Origin: Micrasema longulum
Lineage: Eukaryota > Arthropoda > Insecta > Trichoptera > Brachycentridae
NCBI GenBank assembly: GCA_022494885.1
Contig: JAGVSM010002657.1
Span: forward strand, 1-64,000
DNA: 64,000 nt
Direction of reading: 5' to 3'
Shown here: piece after piece, positions 10,672-22,419 of the stretch
Layout: the number at the start of each line of letters is the position of its first letter
How positions within the stretch are numbered: position 1 is the stretch's first letter
Notes under the pieces: model-generated
The model's input: only the letters and a program-made list of their open reading frames with translations
What the model was told of the DNA's origin: nothing
The model's database searches: none
Position numbers and translations under genes: made by a program

Positions 10672-13600
10672 TTATTCCATTGTAGCAGGTTCTGTGCTTT
10701 GGATAACCAGGTCTGAGGAAGGACCAATAAGTGTAAAGACTACTCCGATATTTCCCAAACCGGGATTTCCATTTTTCTCCAATAGTCGAATCCACGACAG
10801 CAAGGAATCTCTTGACGAAGAACCTGAAAATTTGAAAAAGCATTTTGTGAACTAAATCTGATATTAGTAATCAATATTAAAGAGTAATATTCATTAACCC
10901 TTAAATTGTCTTAAAAAATGGGGTCACGATGAAAACAGGCTCATCGTATGAGAAATCGCACAAAAAAGGGCACATTGCATTATATACGTGACAGAAACAA
11001 GCTGATTATAAAATATTTTATTCTTGTTTTAGCTCTCCCTTAATTTAATGGTTAATCTAATTATCCAGATTTCTGCATATCCGGATAACGTCTGGCACTC
11101 ATTAATCCGGATAATTGTTGTTTTACTGTAATACAAATTATCAAAAAAATATATTGTGATCTATTTACCAGTTGCACAAATTGCTAATATCGTTCCATCA
11201 TCTTGTTCATGGATAGATGGCTTCAAGGCAGGTGGTGAAGAAAATCCAAATGGACCCGGAACTTTCAAGTTTATTATATCTAAAATAAAACTAAGATTAA
11301 AACACAATACTTTTAATTATTAATAATACATTTTTTTAAGCTAATATGTTATTCTTATAGCGTCTTTTAAAGTTCGCGGCTTTGTATGGCACGGGATTTA
11401 TAGTTGGATCACAAATGTAAGGTAAAGCAAAATTTACTCTGGACAAAGAAGTACAAAAAAAAGTTTGGGGGTCTGAGTTATGTTTCTTTTATTCTGAAGT
11501 TTATTTAATTTTTTTTTATTGAATATTTTTTTTTTTACAAAATACATTTTTGAAATACAAAATAGGTAAATATACAGAACATCTTATATATAACGTTTCT
11601 ACCTCTCTAATAAAGTAGATACTTGTGTTTAGAGAGGGAGTTCGTTTCACATTTTTTTTTTTTGTTACTAATGTTATTTATAAATTATGTTTCATCATTT
11701 TCTATTTGTTTTTTTTACTAGGCCACCTGCATCGAACGAGACAAATTCACATATTAAATTATTTACACATTTTTTAAGGATTCAATATTTCAAACTAGAA
11801 CAGCCTCAGTAGAGGATACCATCTCAAATCAAACGAGGAAGTTCAGCGTGTAGTTCACAAATATGATATAATGTTTTCTTATATGTGGTAAAAATTAGAG
11901 CATTTAATTGTATAATGAAGTTTCTCAAAAATGTAGGAAAAAAATTATAAAAATGAACTACGTTGAAAGTTCTAGCTAATCAACCAATCAACTACAGCGT
12001 TGGATAAATTTCCAGTTTCCGGGAAGCCAACTCATCAGTCAGGACAACTCACCGTCGACAACTAAACTAGAGTCATTTCAAAATTACAAAAATCATAGCG
12101 ATGATGATACGAAATATAACAATTTTTTTTTTGGCCTTAGTTCGACAGTCTATTAACATGTTTTCTTTTTTAACTTCCTCATTATATTAGCATATTATTC
12201 ACTTTGTGCAACATGAAGAATAAAAATAACACCTACCATCGGAATCTACAAATTCTACCGGTCTGTTGATTACAGGTCCAAGGAGTATAAAATATGAGAC
12301 CAGCTGATCTCTAAGGTGAACCATGTAGGGTCCTCGTACAGTCAAAGGCTCAACATCATCTGAGGAATCCCGGGGTTCAATTTCCTCTGGATTATTAATT
12401 CTATTATTTGTATTCGTTTCTACATTTTGGTCTTCTAGTTTTTCATTTTTTGACTCGTGAATCTTTTTATTTTCCTTTTCTAATTTTTGTTTTTCAAGTT
12501 TTTTTTCCGCTATTTCTTTTCGTTTTAATGCTTCGGTTGCTAGTAGTGATATTTGGGCGGGACTTTGTGCAGAAATGATCCACGTTTTGTCTATTGCCGC
12601 TTCTACATCATCCGTCTGAAAGTTATAGAAATATTTAATAATTATAGGGCATGTATAAATTAAACCATCTAAAATGCGTCCGTTGAAGAGGAATTGATAA
12701 ACTAATAGGAAACTACGGTTCTTGCACATGCCATTACATAGCGGACAAACAGCACGTATTATGTTATGTAAGAGTGCAAAGTAACGTGATGTCAACAGCG
12801 AGCTGTTTTATACATGCTTATTTTTAAACCCGAAAATCTGTACTTCGGAGGCAGATGGATGCAAATCCAAATGTCAAATGTTCAACAATAGCCTAAATAA
12901 TCTACTTTCTCTAAGTAACTGATTTCTAATAATTCAGAACATTAATTTGTATTTTCAGTATCTTAATACATAGGTTGTTTCATTATAAGACTTACATTTC
13001 TTCGAAATCAATGGACATGATTATAAACTGGATACGAAAGTCGAAATGTTATTTCATCAAATTCTGGATTTGCATCCGTCTGCCTCTGAGGTACAGAAAT
13101 TATGAATGAAAACTAGTTTTTTATGCATTGATAGTTATATAATTAGAATTGTAAAAATACGCTCCAAATGTTTTATGCATTTTCAGCGTTATTGCCGATT
13201 TGTAAAAATAAACTATAATACCTTCAGGCAATGTTTTTCAACCTGTAGGTCCAACCCCCAGGGGGGTCGCAACACCTCGCTTGAGGGGTTGCGGTCACAA
13301 GCAAGGCAAAAAAAGCAAAAAACAAGGGTTTTAGATCCTACACTACAATTCCAGTGAGAAAGGTGTGCCTGTTTATTTTTTAACAATTTGTCAAATCAAG
13401 GTTATATTTTTGAGATACAAATAACCAAAATATTTTATATTCAGAGTCTACTTCTATTTTTGGTTTTTATGTCCACGATTGGAAGAGAATGTTGCTTAAT
13501 ATAGTAGGAATGGCACTAATAATTTCAAAGCTTCCCTTTCCAGCTGGATATTTATGTTTTTTCTTCCAGAAACCGTCAATCTTATGGAAATTAAATTCCA

Positions 13601-16600
13601 TTTTAAGCATACTGTAGCTGACGTCATAGTCCTTTCTTTTATTATTGTATGTTAGTATAAATGTTTCATTCATTATTTTAGTTGTATTTAATATGTAACC
13701 TAGTATGTATGAGTCTGCGAGGCTAATTCCGTGTCTAACCGGCTGCCGCCGAATAAAGGACAAATTGAGCGGAGCGTGTCAAGCTAGCGGCCCTTTCACG
13801 TCCACTCTAGTCGGCGCTCGATTGTGCAATGGAGGAACGGGGGCGGGGGTCGGGGCTTATACGTTGGCTAGAGGGCGCCTATTTACGTTGGCCGCCCGGG
13901 AGAATACTTGGCAAGAGTGGGGGGCCGGCACGATTCCCATACCTGAGTTAACCATAGGGTCAGATTTTGTAACCTTGTATAAATATGTGAGAAATAAAGA
14001 TATCGATCGAAAACAGTAAACACTCTCTTTTAACTCTACTCTGCCCGATTACTTCGCCACTTCGTCTTCAGATCTTCACTGCACCTTTCCTGGACTCAGC
14101 CGAATCCAGAAGCGGATTTACAACCTGCTAGCCGCCACTGTCAGTTGACAGTATTTTGAATAAATATTCATACCTACGGGCTACTGATACCTATCGCAGC
14201 TCACAGTAGAATACCAGCGCCCTGCCGAGATTTTACAGTCTCACAATTCTTTATGCGAGGCGGAAACGCGTCTCGTACACATACTGTATGAATCTTATAG
14301 ATCGTGCTGCTGCTACTACCTTGCACTTTATTTCTCGATTAATAATAATATGGTCTCAATAGAGAGATAATCATATACACTGTCATTGAAATCACCGGAA
14401 TATGAGTAGTACAATAAAATTAAGGTCCGGGGGGTTGCTTGATTTTCTTTATTCGTAAAGGGGTCGTGTGTTCAAAAAGGTTGAAAAATATTGCCTTAAG
14501 GCATATAAACATTTAGAAAATAGCAAAAAAATAGGTTAAGTTGGTACATCTCTCACAGGGAGGAATCGTACTGATTATTTTCCATCTTCATCGAGTCTTC
14601 TATTTCATCTTCAAATGACTATTGAATGAATCACCTGAAACACTGTAATCTTGGTGTCGATATCCACACTGGTGATTCTTTGGATGGCCATCTGCGCCAA
14701 CTCCATGGCTTCGTTTGGCAGGTTGTGGGGGAGGTACCAGGGACTCAGGTTCCGGAACTTCGGCATCCAGTACATCATGCGCCAGAATTTGCGCAGAGGG
14801 ATCCCGCGCTTACCAAATACCGTCATCAGAATGTCTTGCATGTCAAAGTCGGGTATTACTCCTGTAGACATGATAAGTCATAAAACATAAAATCATAAAA
14901 CAAAACAAAACACTTGAGCAAAGAAACAAAATGTACAAAAAATATTAATATCTCAAAACTATCTATGTACTGTTGCAGTGGTCGGTGAGTGGTTCAGTGA
15001 TTGTGTCGTTTTGCATGAATTTATCAACAGATCTTCCAAAAATTGAATTTTTCTTTACTTAATCTTTTTCGTTACCATATGTGTTATGATGAAGTGTAAA
15101 TTTGAAATGTGTTTAGTTTATAAATATTGATGATTAGTATATAGTTTATTAATAATTAGAATAAAGTTAATATTAGGACTTTTATTTTTTATGTTTGTAC
15201 TATTTTAAGACCAAATAAATGAATAAAACAGTGGCAAATATATTATGTATTATAACTTGAGAGTAATAATACGCCACTGGCTTATAGAGTCAAGTCGCCC
15301 ATATGGACAAAAATCATTTTATGATTATCAATCACAAAGTTAGCTACAGTTTACAGCAATACAACGGGCTGTAGGTACTCAGGTCGAGAATTGCAAGCGC
15401 AAACCGAAACCGTCTATTACACGTTTGTTGTTGAACTAAAAACCAAACCAAAAATTTGAATGCTTTTGATCCATTCAATAGAGCTAACGGGCTTCTCTTT
15501 AAGTAGGAGCAAATTATTGCTCTGAAATTATAACAAAATTAATAAAAAATATACCTGAGACATAGGGAAATAGAATTCCAACCGTCTATGCGCTATGTAG
15601 CTGCAAGACGTGTTGGGATATTTATTGTACAACGCCCTTGAGGTGATTTTCACAAAAATGGCGTTATATAAATTATATTGTCTTCTACACTGGCTCGGAA
15701 ATGAGTATGGAGAAATTGATATGTTTCGTTTTCCATTATCTGTTTTTAGAGTGAAAATTCTTGCAGCGATAAAATCAAAATAACTTAAATTATTCAAATG
15801 CTGTAAACATCACTCTAACTTTTTCTATATTACCTACACTCAAATAATACCTACTGTAAACTTAATTTTTTTGACTAAAACTGTTATAATTTTCCAAATC
15901 ATACAATTAATTATGTACCAACTTACTTTAATGCAGATTTTATCTTTATTTATGTATTTAAAGCACAATGTTATTCGATACTTAAATTGTCGTTTATTAG
16001 ATAAGTAATTACTTGCTATACCATAAAAGACTAGAAATTTAATTTTATACTTGTCGTGTAAAAGTAAGCCATATGTAGATAGTAAATAATTATAACTTAT
16101 AAGTTAAGTCATGTTGACCCTTAGAGGAATCGAACCCAGAACCTCGAGCATGGTAGGCAAACATGCCAAGGCGAACTTTTCTTCACTCGATTTCTTTTAT
16201 CAGGATTTTTACATGAGAGTAGCCATCAAATCAAAAACACTCGTTCAGGATTCTATGTGGCTGTATTTCACACACATAACTGCGTTCTTTATCCGCCCGG
16301 ATACAGACACATATATACATAATATTACATTTATAAAATATTGGTGGCCTCCGTGATGTAGTGGTTGAGACGTTTAACTCACGCACGGAAAGTTCAATTC
16401 TATATATTCTCAGCGAGAACACAAAAATTAAATATGATTTTTTTCAAGTCTGGGTGTTCTGTGCTGTAATTCACCACTGTAATTGGGCATGTTGTGGAGC
16501 AAAAAAAAGTAATAAAATGGATTCATTATAGAAATAAAAGACAAGTGATACTTTAACCCACAAATTTGGAATATCCAGTGACCGGTTTCATCGCTTTCGC

Positions 16601-17690
16601 GACATCTTCGAGACTGGAATCGTTATTAACAAATTCAATGTATTTATACAAAACGGAGGTAAGGATAAAGAATTCAAAATTATATGAGAGTAAATTAAAT
16701 TGAATTATTTTTGTCTTAAGGATAATTAACAAGGTGTTTCAGGTTAACTAATGAGTTATTATAATGAGGTTAATTATTGTACATATATTATGTTTAGTAC
16801 TGTATATATATTTATTTATTTAACACTTTATATACATTTACAATTTATATACATATAAGGGCGGACATATTGCCTTAAGGCAATTTCTTGCTTACCAACC
16901 CAAACCGTTCAGTTTGAGAAAATTACAAGTACATGGACATATTGAATCTTACAATTTTATACAAAAATTAAAGATAAAGAAAATGAAAATACATAAAAAA
17001 TTAGCACTATACTATGAAGAGAGGAGAGGGGATGGGAAGGAAAGAAGAAGGATAAAGAAACAACTTAAATATATTATGTCTCGAAGATGTCGCGAAAGCG
17101 ATGAAACCGGTTACTGGATATTCCAAATTTGTGGATTAAAGTATCACTCGTATTTTCTTTCTATAATAAATTACAACGAACTTCCATCAAGAATTTTCAC
17201 TTACAAACTTTAATGTTTTTGATAAAAAAGAATAGTTTTTTTCTGTAAGCAGCCATAAAAGCTTCACCGTCAACCCCCTTTGTTACGGTTTATTAGTAGT
17301 TTTACCATTGTCCTCCATTTTCTCCAGAAGATCTACCGCGCACTGCTGCTGCTTGGGGAAATGCATGAATTCTGCCTGATATATATTGGTCGGAATAAAC
17401 CTTCCTTTCGGGAGCACTTCGAGCAAAGTTTTGTACACCTCCAGGTCTTTATGGACTCCAAATTCCTCCAAATACTTCATCGCAGCGTATATAAACTCCA
17501 CGTGACCTCTTCGTCTCTTGTCATTGTCTATGTACATGTTGATCATCTGGATATAAGTTTTTTTATTCTTTACCGCTGCCTTCGCAAATCCATCGTAGGG
17601 AACGATGTCCTTTTCGGCGTGTTGCAGCCGCACAGACAGTGAGGTTGTCACCTGCGGCCTCAATAAATTGAACATACACCTTAACGACAT
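10672..17690 (-). CDS. ECSIT: ECSIT, mitochondrial complex I assembly factor / Toll signalling adaptor
   Basis: Five minus-strand exons, 17690-17306, 14861-14635, 12615-12237, 11279-11169 and 10823-10672 (TAA), total 1254 nt or 417 residues, close to the 431 of human ECSIT. Every junction is GT-AG and every frame joins. The N-terminus (MSLRCMFNLL, arginines, no acids until about residue 26) looks like a mitochondrial presequence. The helical-repeat region is diagnostic: EFIYAAMKYLEEFGV, VLPKGRFIP and a YPRQQ-like FPKQQQCAVDLLEKMEDNG. Exon 3 has QSP and VRGPYMVHLRDQLVSYFILLG, as in the ECSIT C-terminal half. The final two exons give TILAICATG and WIRLLEKNG..GVVFTLIG. A lysine/glutamate-rich insert (about residues 232-268) is predicted coiled or disordered. 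In animals the protein binds TRAF6 and the complex I assembly machinery. A possible ATTAAA polyadenylation signal lies about 110 nt past the stop. Introns contain MITE, hAT, SINE and hammerhead-like elements. Confidence 0.95.
11040..11130 (-). mobile_element. pogo-like element end
   Basis: On the minus strand the segment begins TACAGTAAAACAACAATTAT and continues with two TCCGGATA-type blocks, resembling pogo/Tigger terminal sequences. The other terminus is not clearly present. It lies in ECSIT intron 4. Confidence 0.5.
11832..12183. repeat. MITE-A, full-length copy
   Basis: It runs from aacgaggaagttcag to aacttcctcatt, so both inverted ends of the MITE-A family are present. The interior has the family blocks (tagagcatttaattgtat, caaccaatca, aatcatagcgatgatgatac, tctattaaca). 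It is about 350 bp, non-coding, and sits within ECSIT intron 3, ending about 50 bp from the exon 3 donor. Confidence 0.8.
13229..14493. mobile_element. hAT-like element carrying an LTR-like insertion
   Basis: The ends CAATGTTTTTCAACCT and, inward from the right, CAATATTTTTCAACCT are degraded hAT ends of the ..GTTTTTCAACC type. Flanking 8-mers ccttcagg (13221-13228) and ccttaagg (14494-14501) match at 7 of 8 positions. Inside, about 13690-14260 is markedly GC-rich, with a TATA-like tataaatatgtgagaaataa followed by several hundred bases without coding potential, reminiscent of a solo LTR. No transposase motif survives. It lies in ECSIT intron 2. Confidence 0.65.
14885..15525. other. ECSIT intron 1, distal part, no recognisable element
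   Basis: AT-rich sequence between exon 2 and about 15.5 kb. I see no coding frame, tRNA-like unit or terminal inverted repeats. Confidence 0.6.
16105..16300 (-). repeat. tRNA-derived SINE family 3, reversed copy
   Basis: The minus strand shows the family-3 head gatggctactctcatgtaaa, the A-box region and the B box gggttcgattcctc in the same order as the copy at 9022-9298. It lies within ECSIT intron 1. Confidence 0.7.
16344..16518 (+). repeat. tRNA-derived SINE family 2 copy
   Basis: It begins ggcctccgtgatgtagtgg, with a decayed B box, and continues with the family body ttcaccactgtaattgggca and an A-rich tail. It abuts the inverted-repeat element that starts at 16523. Confidence 0.75.
16523..17172. 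mobile_element. foldback element with hammerhead-like arms
   Basis: About 95-bp arms in inverted orientation (16523-16616 and 17078-17172) enclose about 460 bp. Each arm contains, on opposite strands, a hammerhead layout: CTCGAAGA (CUGANGA with one extra C), a TCGC-GAAA-GCGA hairpin, GAAA and the self-complementary ACCGGT. In the left arm (read on the minus strand) CCAGT and ACTGG form a perfect 5-bp stem I. The interior includes a reversed LINE-like 3' tail with TATTTATTTA repeats (about 16800-17060). It ends 134 bp from the ECSIT exon 1 donor. Confidence 0.7.
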
Positions 17691-18124
17691 TTAAAAAATA
17701 TACGGTCAATAAAGTTGAATTAAAAATAACCGGTGTGAAACTCATCTGCACATAACCGACATTCGAGATGATTCCATTATTATTTCTGCGTGATAAACGA
17801 ATAAAAGTTTTGCGTATAGATTTCTTGACAGTTTTCCACAAATATGATAATATTCATTTACCCGCAGACTTGCATAATAACCTGACGGAATGACAGATAA
17901 AATATAGGTTAAATCATTTAAAATCTGTGCAGTATTGCCCGCTCCACAAATAAATAAAATCACACAAAAATACAATCAAAATATTTTAGTACCTACATTA
18001 AACAAAAATGGGGCAGCTCATGGCTAAGTTATATAAGAGAATATTTAATTTTTGAATATTCAATAAAATGCAAATAAAAACGAGAAATGAAAGTTTTATG
18101 TAGAAAAGGTTTTCAAACTAAAAC

Positions 18125-18505
18125 GATAGATGCACGAATGTTGAGATCCGTACATTATGTAAGGCTGAGACAAGCAGTATCAACAAAATCAAGAAAGGAG
18201 CTCTGCGCTGGTTTGGACATGTAGAACGAATGGACAGCGAAAGAACGGCTAAGAATATTTACAGTGTGAATGTTGATGGATGCAGAAATAGAGGAAGACC
18301 GAGAAAGACATGGCATGACCAAATCCAACAAATCTTGAAGATTGACATATCAAAAGTCGGAATAATCGGCGCGCGGACATAAGAAGATGTATGAATGTAG
18401 AGGAAGCGAGATCTGTATGCAAAGGTAGAGAGTTGTGGCGTTCTATCCTCTCTACCTACCCTTACGGGAAACGGCCTGATGGTTTGTTGTTGTTGTTGTT
18501 ATATG
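18125..18505 (+). mobile_element. RTE-like LINE 3' fragment with (TTG)n tail
   Basis: The translation in the + frames gives LRWFGHVERMDSERTAKNIY, GRPRKTWHDQIQQIL and the terminal W/RSILSTYP block, then a (ttg)n repeat at about 18483-18500. Simple-repeat tails rather than poly(A) are typical of RTE elements. A frameshift falls between the WHDQ and cysteine-containing blocks. The 5' part and reverse transcriptase are missing. Confidence 0.85.
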
Positions 18506-18509
18506 AATA

Positions 18510-19550
18510 AATAAAATTGAAATTGAAAAAAATTGAAATTGATACATATAATTATTCTTCCCATAGTAAGGCAAATATGTTTTGTACTAAAATTCAGCAT
18601 ATGGTTACAAATTTTACTTTAAAAATCCGATGTGAAAATGTCCATTTGAAAATTATGAAAAATATAAATTCATTATTTAAATAAATAATTGAGATATATC
18701 AAGTCTTGTATCCATGTAGACTTGTGTTATATCATAGCCATACAAGAATCTGACGTAAAGGCTCTATTTTCGAAGATAATTGAACAAGAAAAAAAATGCA
18801 TACCAGGGATAAAAGGTGGATGTCAGTTAAATACTAGAAATAAAACGGTATTCGATTTAATGTTAATAAAAACCATTTTAGATTATATAAAACAGTATGG
18901 GCTATTTGTATTTACATGAAGCATATTGTTCTTTCATATTGAAAAGTTTATTTTAATGTATAAAAGGTTTGAAAACTTGTAGGGTGTAGCAGTTGTGTGT
19001 TAGTTGAAAACACCCCACCGCAGTCGGAGTATAGCCGGAGAAACAGCATGAGTTTAGATCACTTATTTGTTACATTTTAAATACATCAAAAATATTTGAT
19101 CAATTAAACGACAGACATAGTAACGTCCGTGATCCGTACTGGAGAGATGTGTGGATTTATTACATGGCGAATAAATTATGAATTTATGTCGCGCGAGTGT
19201 AACGGTGATGAGGGGTTGAAGTAACTGCACTGATGCATTACATGCTGAAACTGAGTGACTGCGTTGAGGTGACTTGTTGGGCTGACTGTTTGGAGTTACC
19301 ATGCCCTGTGGTCTCTTTATAGGCCACGTTCCTTCGTTCTTCATATATTCATGGGGTAAATGTACTGCAGACCGTTTCTCTTATCTAGGTGGACGTTTTC
19401 TGTGCGATACTGTTAGTCCTGCAGAATTTATATATTGTATTGAATATAAAATAATGACTTGCTTCATCGGCCGTTGCTCGATATTTCAAGTAAAATCATT
19501 GCACGAGTGTGTGTCATCGATCAATGGACTATGACCCCCACAAATGCTAC
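18510..19550. other. AT-rich intergenic stretch, no recognised gene
   Basis: Short open frames at 18689-18919 and 19301-19534 have no recognisable domain or splice context, and I do not treat them as genes. I see no inverted ends. The block near 19560-19645 matches the tail of the SINE at 1524-1692. Confidence 0.5.
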
Positions 19551-19739
19551 AAATAGACAAGTCGTGATGAATTTTAATCAACTCTCATGAGGATTAAATG
19601 CATGCATGGCTTGTCTATTTAAGGCATTCATGGAGGAGGATAGTAGCAATTTTATAATTAAAGTACCTATTTACTAATTGTCCTTAGGGGCAATGGAAGT
19701 AGGTTATGCACTTTAAAAGTGCACAAGACTAATGAATAT

Positions 19740-19920
19740 TCTGCAATTAAGAAATCCGTCCCTACGGGAAAATGGATATAAAAATGTATTTTACAAGCGG
19801 CAAAAATTATAGTATTAAATGTTGACTGAAATTTCTTGAAAATGTATCGTAAAAAAACGATTTTAATAAAAACGAACTACTTTGAATGACATCACTAGTT
19901 CTTCTAAATCAACCAACTAT
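19740..19920. repeat. MITE-A, truncated and fused to a CR1-like LINE
   Basis: It carries MITE-A blocks (ccctacgggaaaatggatat, tttcttgaaaatgta, gttcttctaaatcaaccaac) and stops abruptly at about 19920, where CR1-like coding sequence begins. The junction creates an open frame spanning both, which is not a real gene. Confidence 0.65.
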
Positions 19921-21265
19921 CAAGTGTCAACTGGAGTACCTCAAGTTTCAGTGCTCGGACAACTCCTCTATCTCCCATACACTAAATATGAGAACATAAT
20001 TAAAGAATGTGGATTGTGGTCTCACTGCCATGCGTATGATACACAGATTTATTTTTATTGCAAACCAGGCGAGAGGAGTGTGCTTGTTAACTCAATTGAT
20101 GGACGAATTGAGAAAAAAGGAAGCTTGATGGCTGAAAATAGATTGACACTAAACCCATATAAAACGGAATAACTATGGATGGCTTCAGCCAGACTACAGA
20201 ATTTGATTAAGGATACGGCACTGCCCGATATAAGGAGTATCGCTTTCCCCCCCGTTAAACTACTGGTAGTCTTTCTTAATTCTAACGTCTCTATTGAAGC
20301 TCAAATTAGTAGGACGATAAGTTCATGCTTCTACCGGCTGAGACAAATTAAATGCATACCAAAAAAATTGTCGGTTGATGCCGCCCGTCAATTAATAAAT
20401 TTGTTTGTAGTGTCCAGAGTCGATTATTGTAATGGTATCTACGCAGGTCTATCAATGAATAAAATGACTCGTCTACAGACTATTAAATGCCACAGCGAGA
20501 CTTGTTATTGGAATCTTCAAAGTTCAGTCATATCACTCTACTACTTCGGTAATTACACTGGCTACGTTTTCCACAGATAGTGGAATATAAACTCTGTTGG
20601 CTTATATTTATGTATAAGTTACTCCACAACTATGCTCCGGAATATCCAGATATTCCAGATGAATTAGCTGACAGACGTCATCGGCATAGATCAGCTACCT
20701 TTACGAAGAGAGGAAATGTTATTATACCTCTACGCAAACAGCACACTAAATCCGGTCGCAGGCCGAAACTGTGAGAGAGAAGTGATCGTAGTTATGCAGA
20801 AAGCAGCCAGCCATAGAAAAGTAAAGCTGAGATAATACTCATAGCACTTTTATGAAATTAGTGAATAATCAAATCTACACGACATGCGACAGTTGGAATG
20901 TTTTTGACTTTGACAAATGATGAACAATATATACATGATTTTTTTTTATATTGCAAACAAGAATCTCATTATATATTTGAACAGTTTTCGTGATTCTTAA
21001 AGTACCGTAAGATTTTCTAGTGCTGTGGGTGTTTTCTGCAAACTGAGAAAAGCCGTTTTTGTGATCGACACTATTTCAGAAGGTGATTATTGCAGTTTTT
21101 TGTATGAAAGCGGTCATAGAATCGACCTAGAATAGAATCGACCTTACTGCACCCGATAACACCAATATTTCTTTTTTTTTTAAATTGTGGACTGGCTGCT
21201 CTCTGCATAACTACGTTCATTAGTGATGTTTCGGAAAAAAAAACTTAAACCCACTTTTTAATATT
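19921..21265 (+). mobile_element. CR1-like LINE reverse transcriptase fragment, interrupted by a MITE
   Basis: The translation recovers STGVPQ.SVLG (reverse transcriptase block), HAYDTQIYF where intact elements have a YADD box, LTLNPYKTE, and later SRVDYCNGIYAGL and RLQTI. The loss of the YADD aspartates, several stops and a deletion near 20755 make it non-functional. It is split at 20787-21221 by an inserted element and resumes at 21222 with the vmFRKKLK end. A second copy of the 3' part is at 31740-32215. Confidence 0.85.
20787..21221. mobile_element. MITE-D nested in the CR1-like LINE
   Basis: The two ends are inverted over about 24 bp with one mismatch (CGTAGTTATGCAGA..GCAGCCAG on the left, the complement on the right before ttcatt). 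The host LINE sequence agtgat occurs on both sides (20781-20786 and 21222-21227), consistent with a 6-bp target duplication. The intact host order is visible in the sister LINE at about 32106. The interior is AT-rich and non-coding. Confidence 0.7.
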
Positions 21266-21507
21266 TTTTTTATTATTCAGACAACAAATATAAGTATATG
21301 TACAATATGCGGCTGCCACAGAAAAAGTAAAGAATAAATACAGCTGAAAATTTTAACATACTTCAGAAGTATGTACACAGTATCTCTTAATATTTGTTTT
21401 TTATTTCACGTTTTACGTAACAATTTTTTTATTTTAAATATGAATACCTCACTGGGCACAACCCGTGTCGAGGCATTCATTTACATGATTTAATATGTAT
21501 CAGTAGC

Positions 21508-22252
21508 GAATGGTGATTTTATTTACAGGTAAGCTATAAAAAAATATCATATATTTGTACCTACATAGAAGGTACATAATATAACGTAAGTAATATATAC
21601 TATAAATTTATATTTTTTGTGGTTCTGTGTGAAACAACAACCTCTCATCCATGAAATCAACTCGACGTAACTTTATGATATATTATATTATATAGATATA
21701 TTCTTCATTAATTCAATACATAACTCATTAAAAAATGAATTGAGTCGATATTAGGTATTCAATTGAAATGTCAACTGGCCGAATTGTTCTAAAAATTAAT
21801 AGTGCTAAAAACTGCCGCGTCGAGCGCCATATGTCCTGCAATATGACGTATGAAAGTAATTATGGTCTTATGTCAAATGTACCATCTCAAAGAAAAATAG
21901 CCCTTAAAAAAAATAAATTAAATACTGTTTCCCAAATCAAGAATCTTCAAATAATTTGTTTAATCTAGGTTAATATATTCAAAATATAGTTGACTTATTT
22001 GTATGAAAAAATAAGCTGGAATAATCGGCTAGTTTCTTGGCTCACCGCAGGCGCTGGGCGCGCTGTATCAATACTAATATTTATATTAGGATAAAAGTGC
22101 GAATGATGGAAATGATTTAAAATAAATCGTAATTATTAATTTGTTTTTCTGTAAATAAAGTGACAGTAAAACATTATTATGGTTAGTCAAATATAATGGT
22201 ATGCTGCGCATAATCGTTTCTATTCACGGTTCGCCCTTGATATGTATATACT
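21508..22252 (+). mobile_element. about 750-bp non-coding repeat, + copy
   Basis: It is colinear over its whole length with the reversed copy at 37062-37845, from the end tagcgaatggtgattttatt to the end ggttcgcccttg. The two termini are weakly inverted (GGCGAATGGTGA against GGCGAACCGTGA), so a non-autonomous DNA element is likely. A short open frame at 21768-21968 is not conserved as coding. Confidence 0.75.
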
Positions 22253-22419
22253 TATGGTGTCTAAAAAATATACATAAAATATTGCATATTTATACTTAAA
22301 TCCACACTGATACATAAATAATAGTAAGGAAAAAAAGCAAAAGAAGAAAACAAAATTATATTATTAGTACAGCTCACATACTTAGCTACTGTGCAGACAT
22401 TAGGTCAAGTAACAAGCTA

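Noticed and set aside
10640..10843. 67-residue minus frame ending in SSVTNVM as ECSIT C-terminus
   Set aside because: The phase-1 donor of exon 4 requires the other frame, which gives WIRLLEKNG..GVVFTLIG and matches ECSIT.
14626..14890. Two + strand frames opposite ECSIT exon 2
   Set aside because: Antisense shadows of a conserved exon, with no domain or splice support.
18689..18919. 76-residue frame as an exon
   Set aside because: No domain, no clear splice sites and AT-rich composition; chance is the simpler reading.
19882..20172. 96-residue frame as a gene
   Set aside because: It runs across the junction of a MITE-A fragment and a CR1-like LINE, and the LINE active site is broken.
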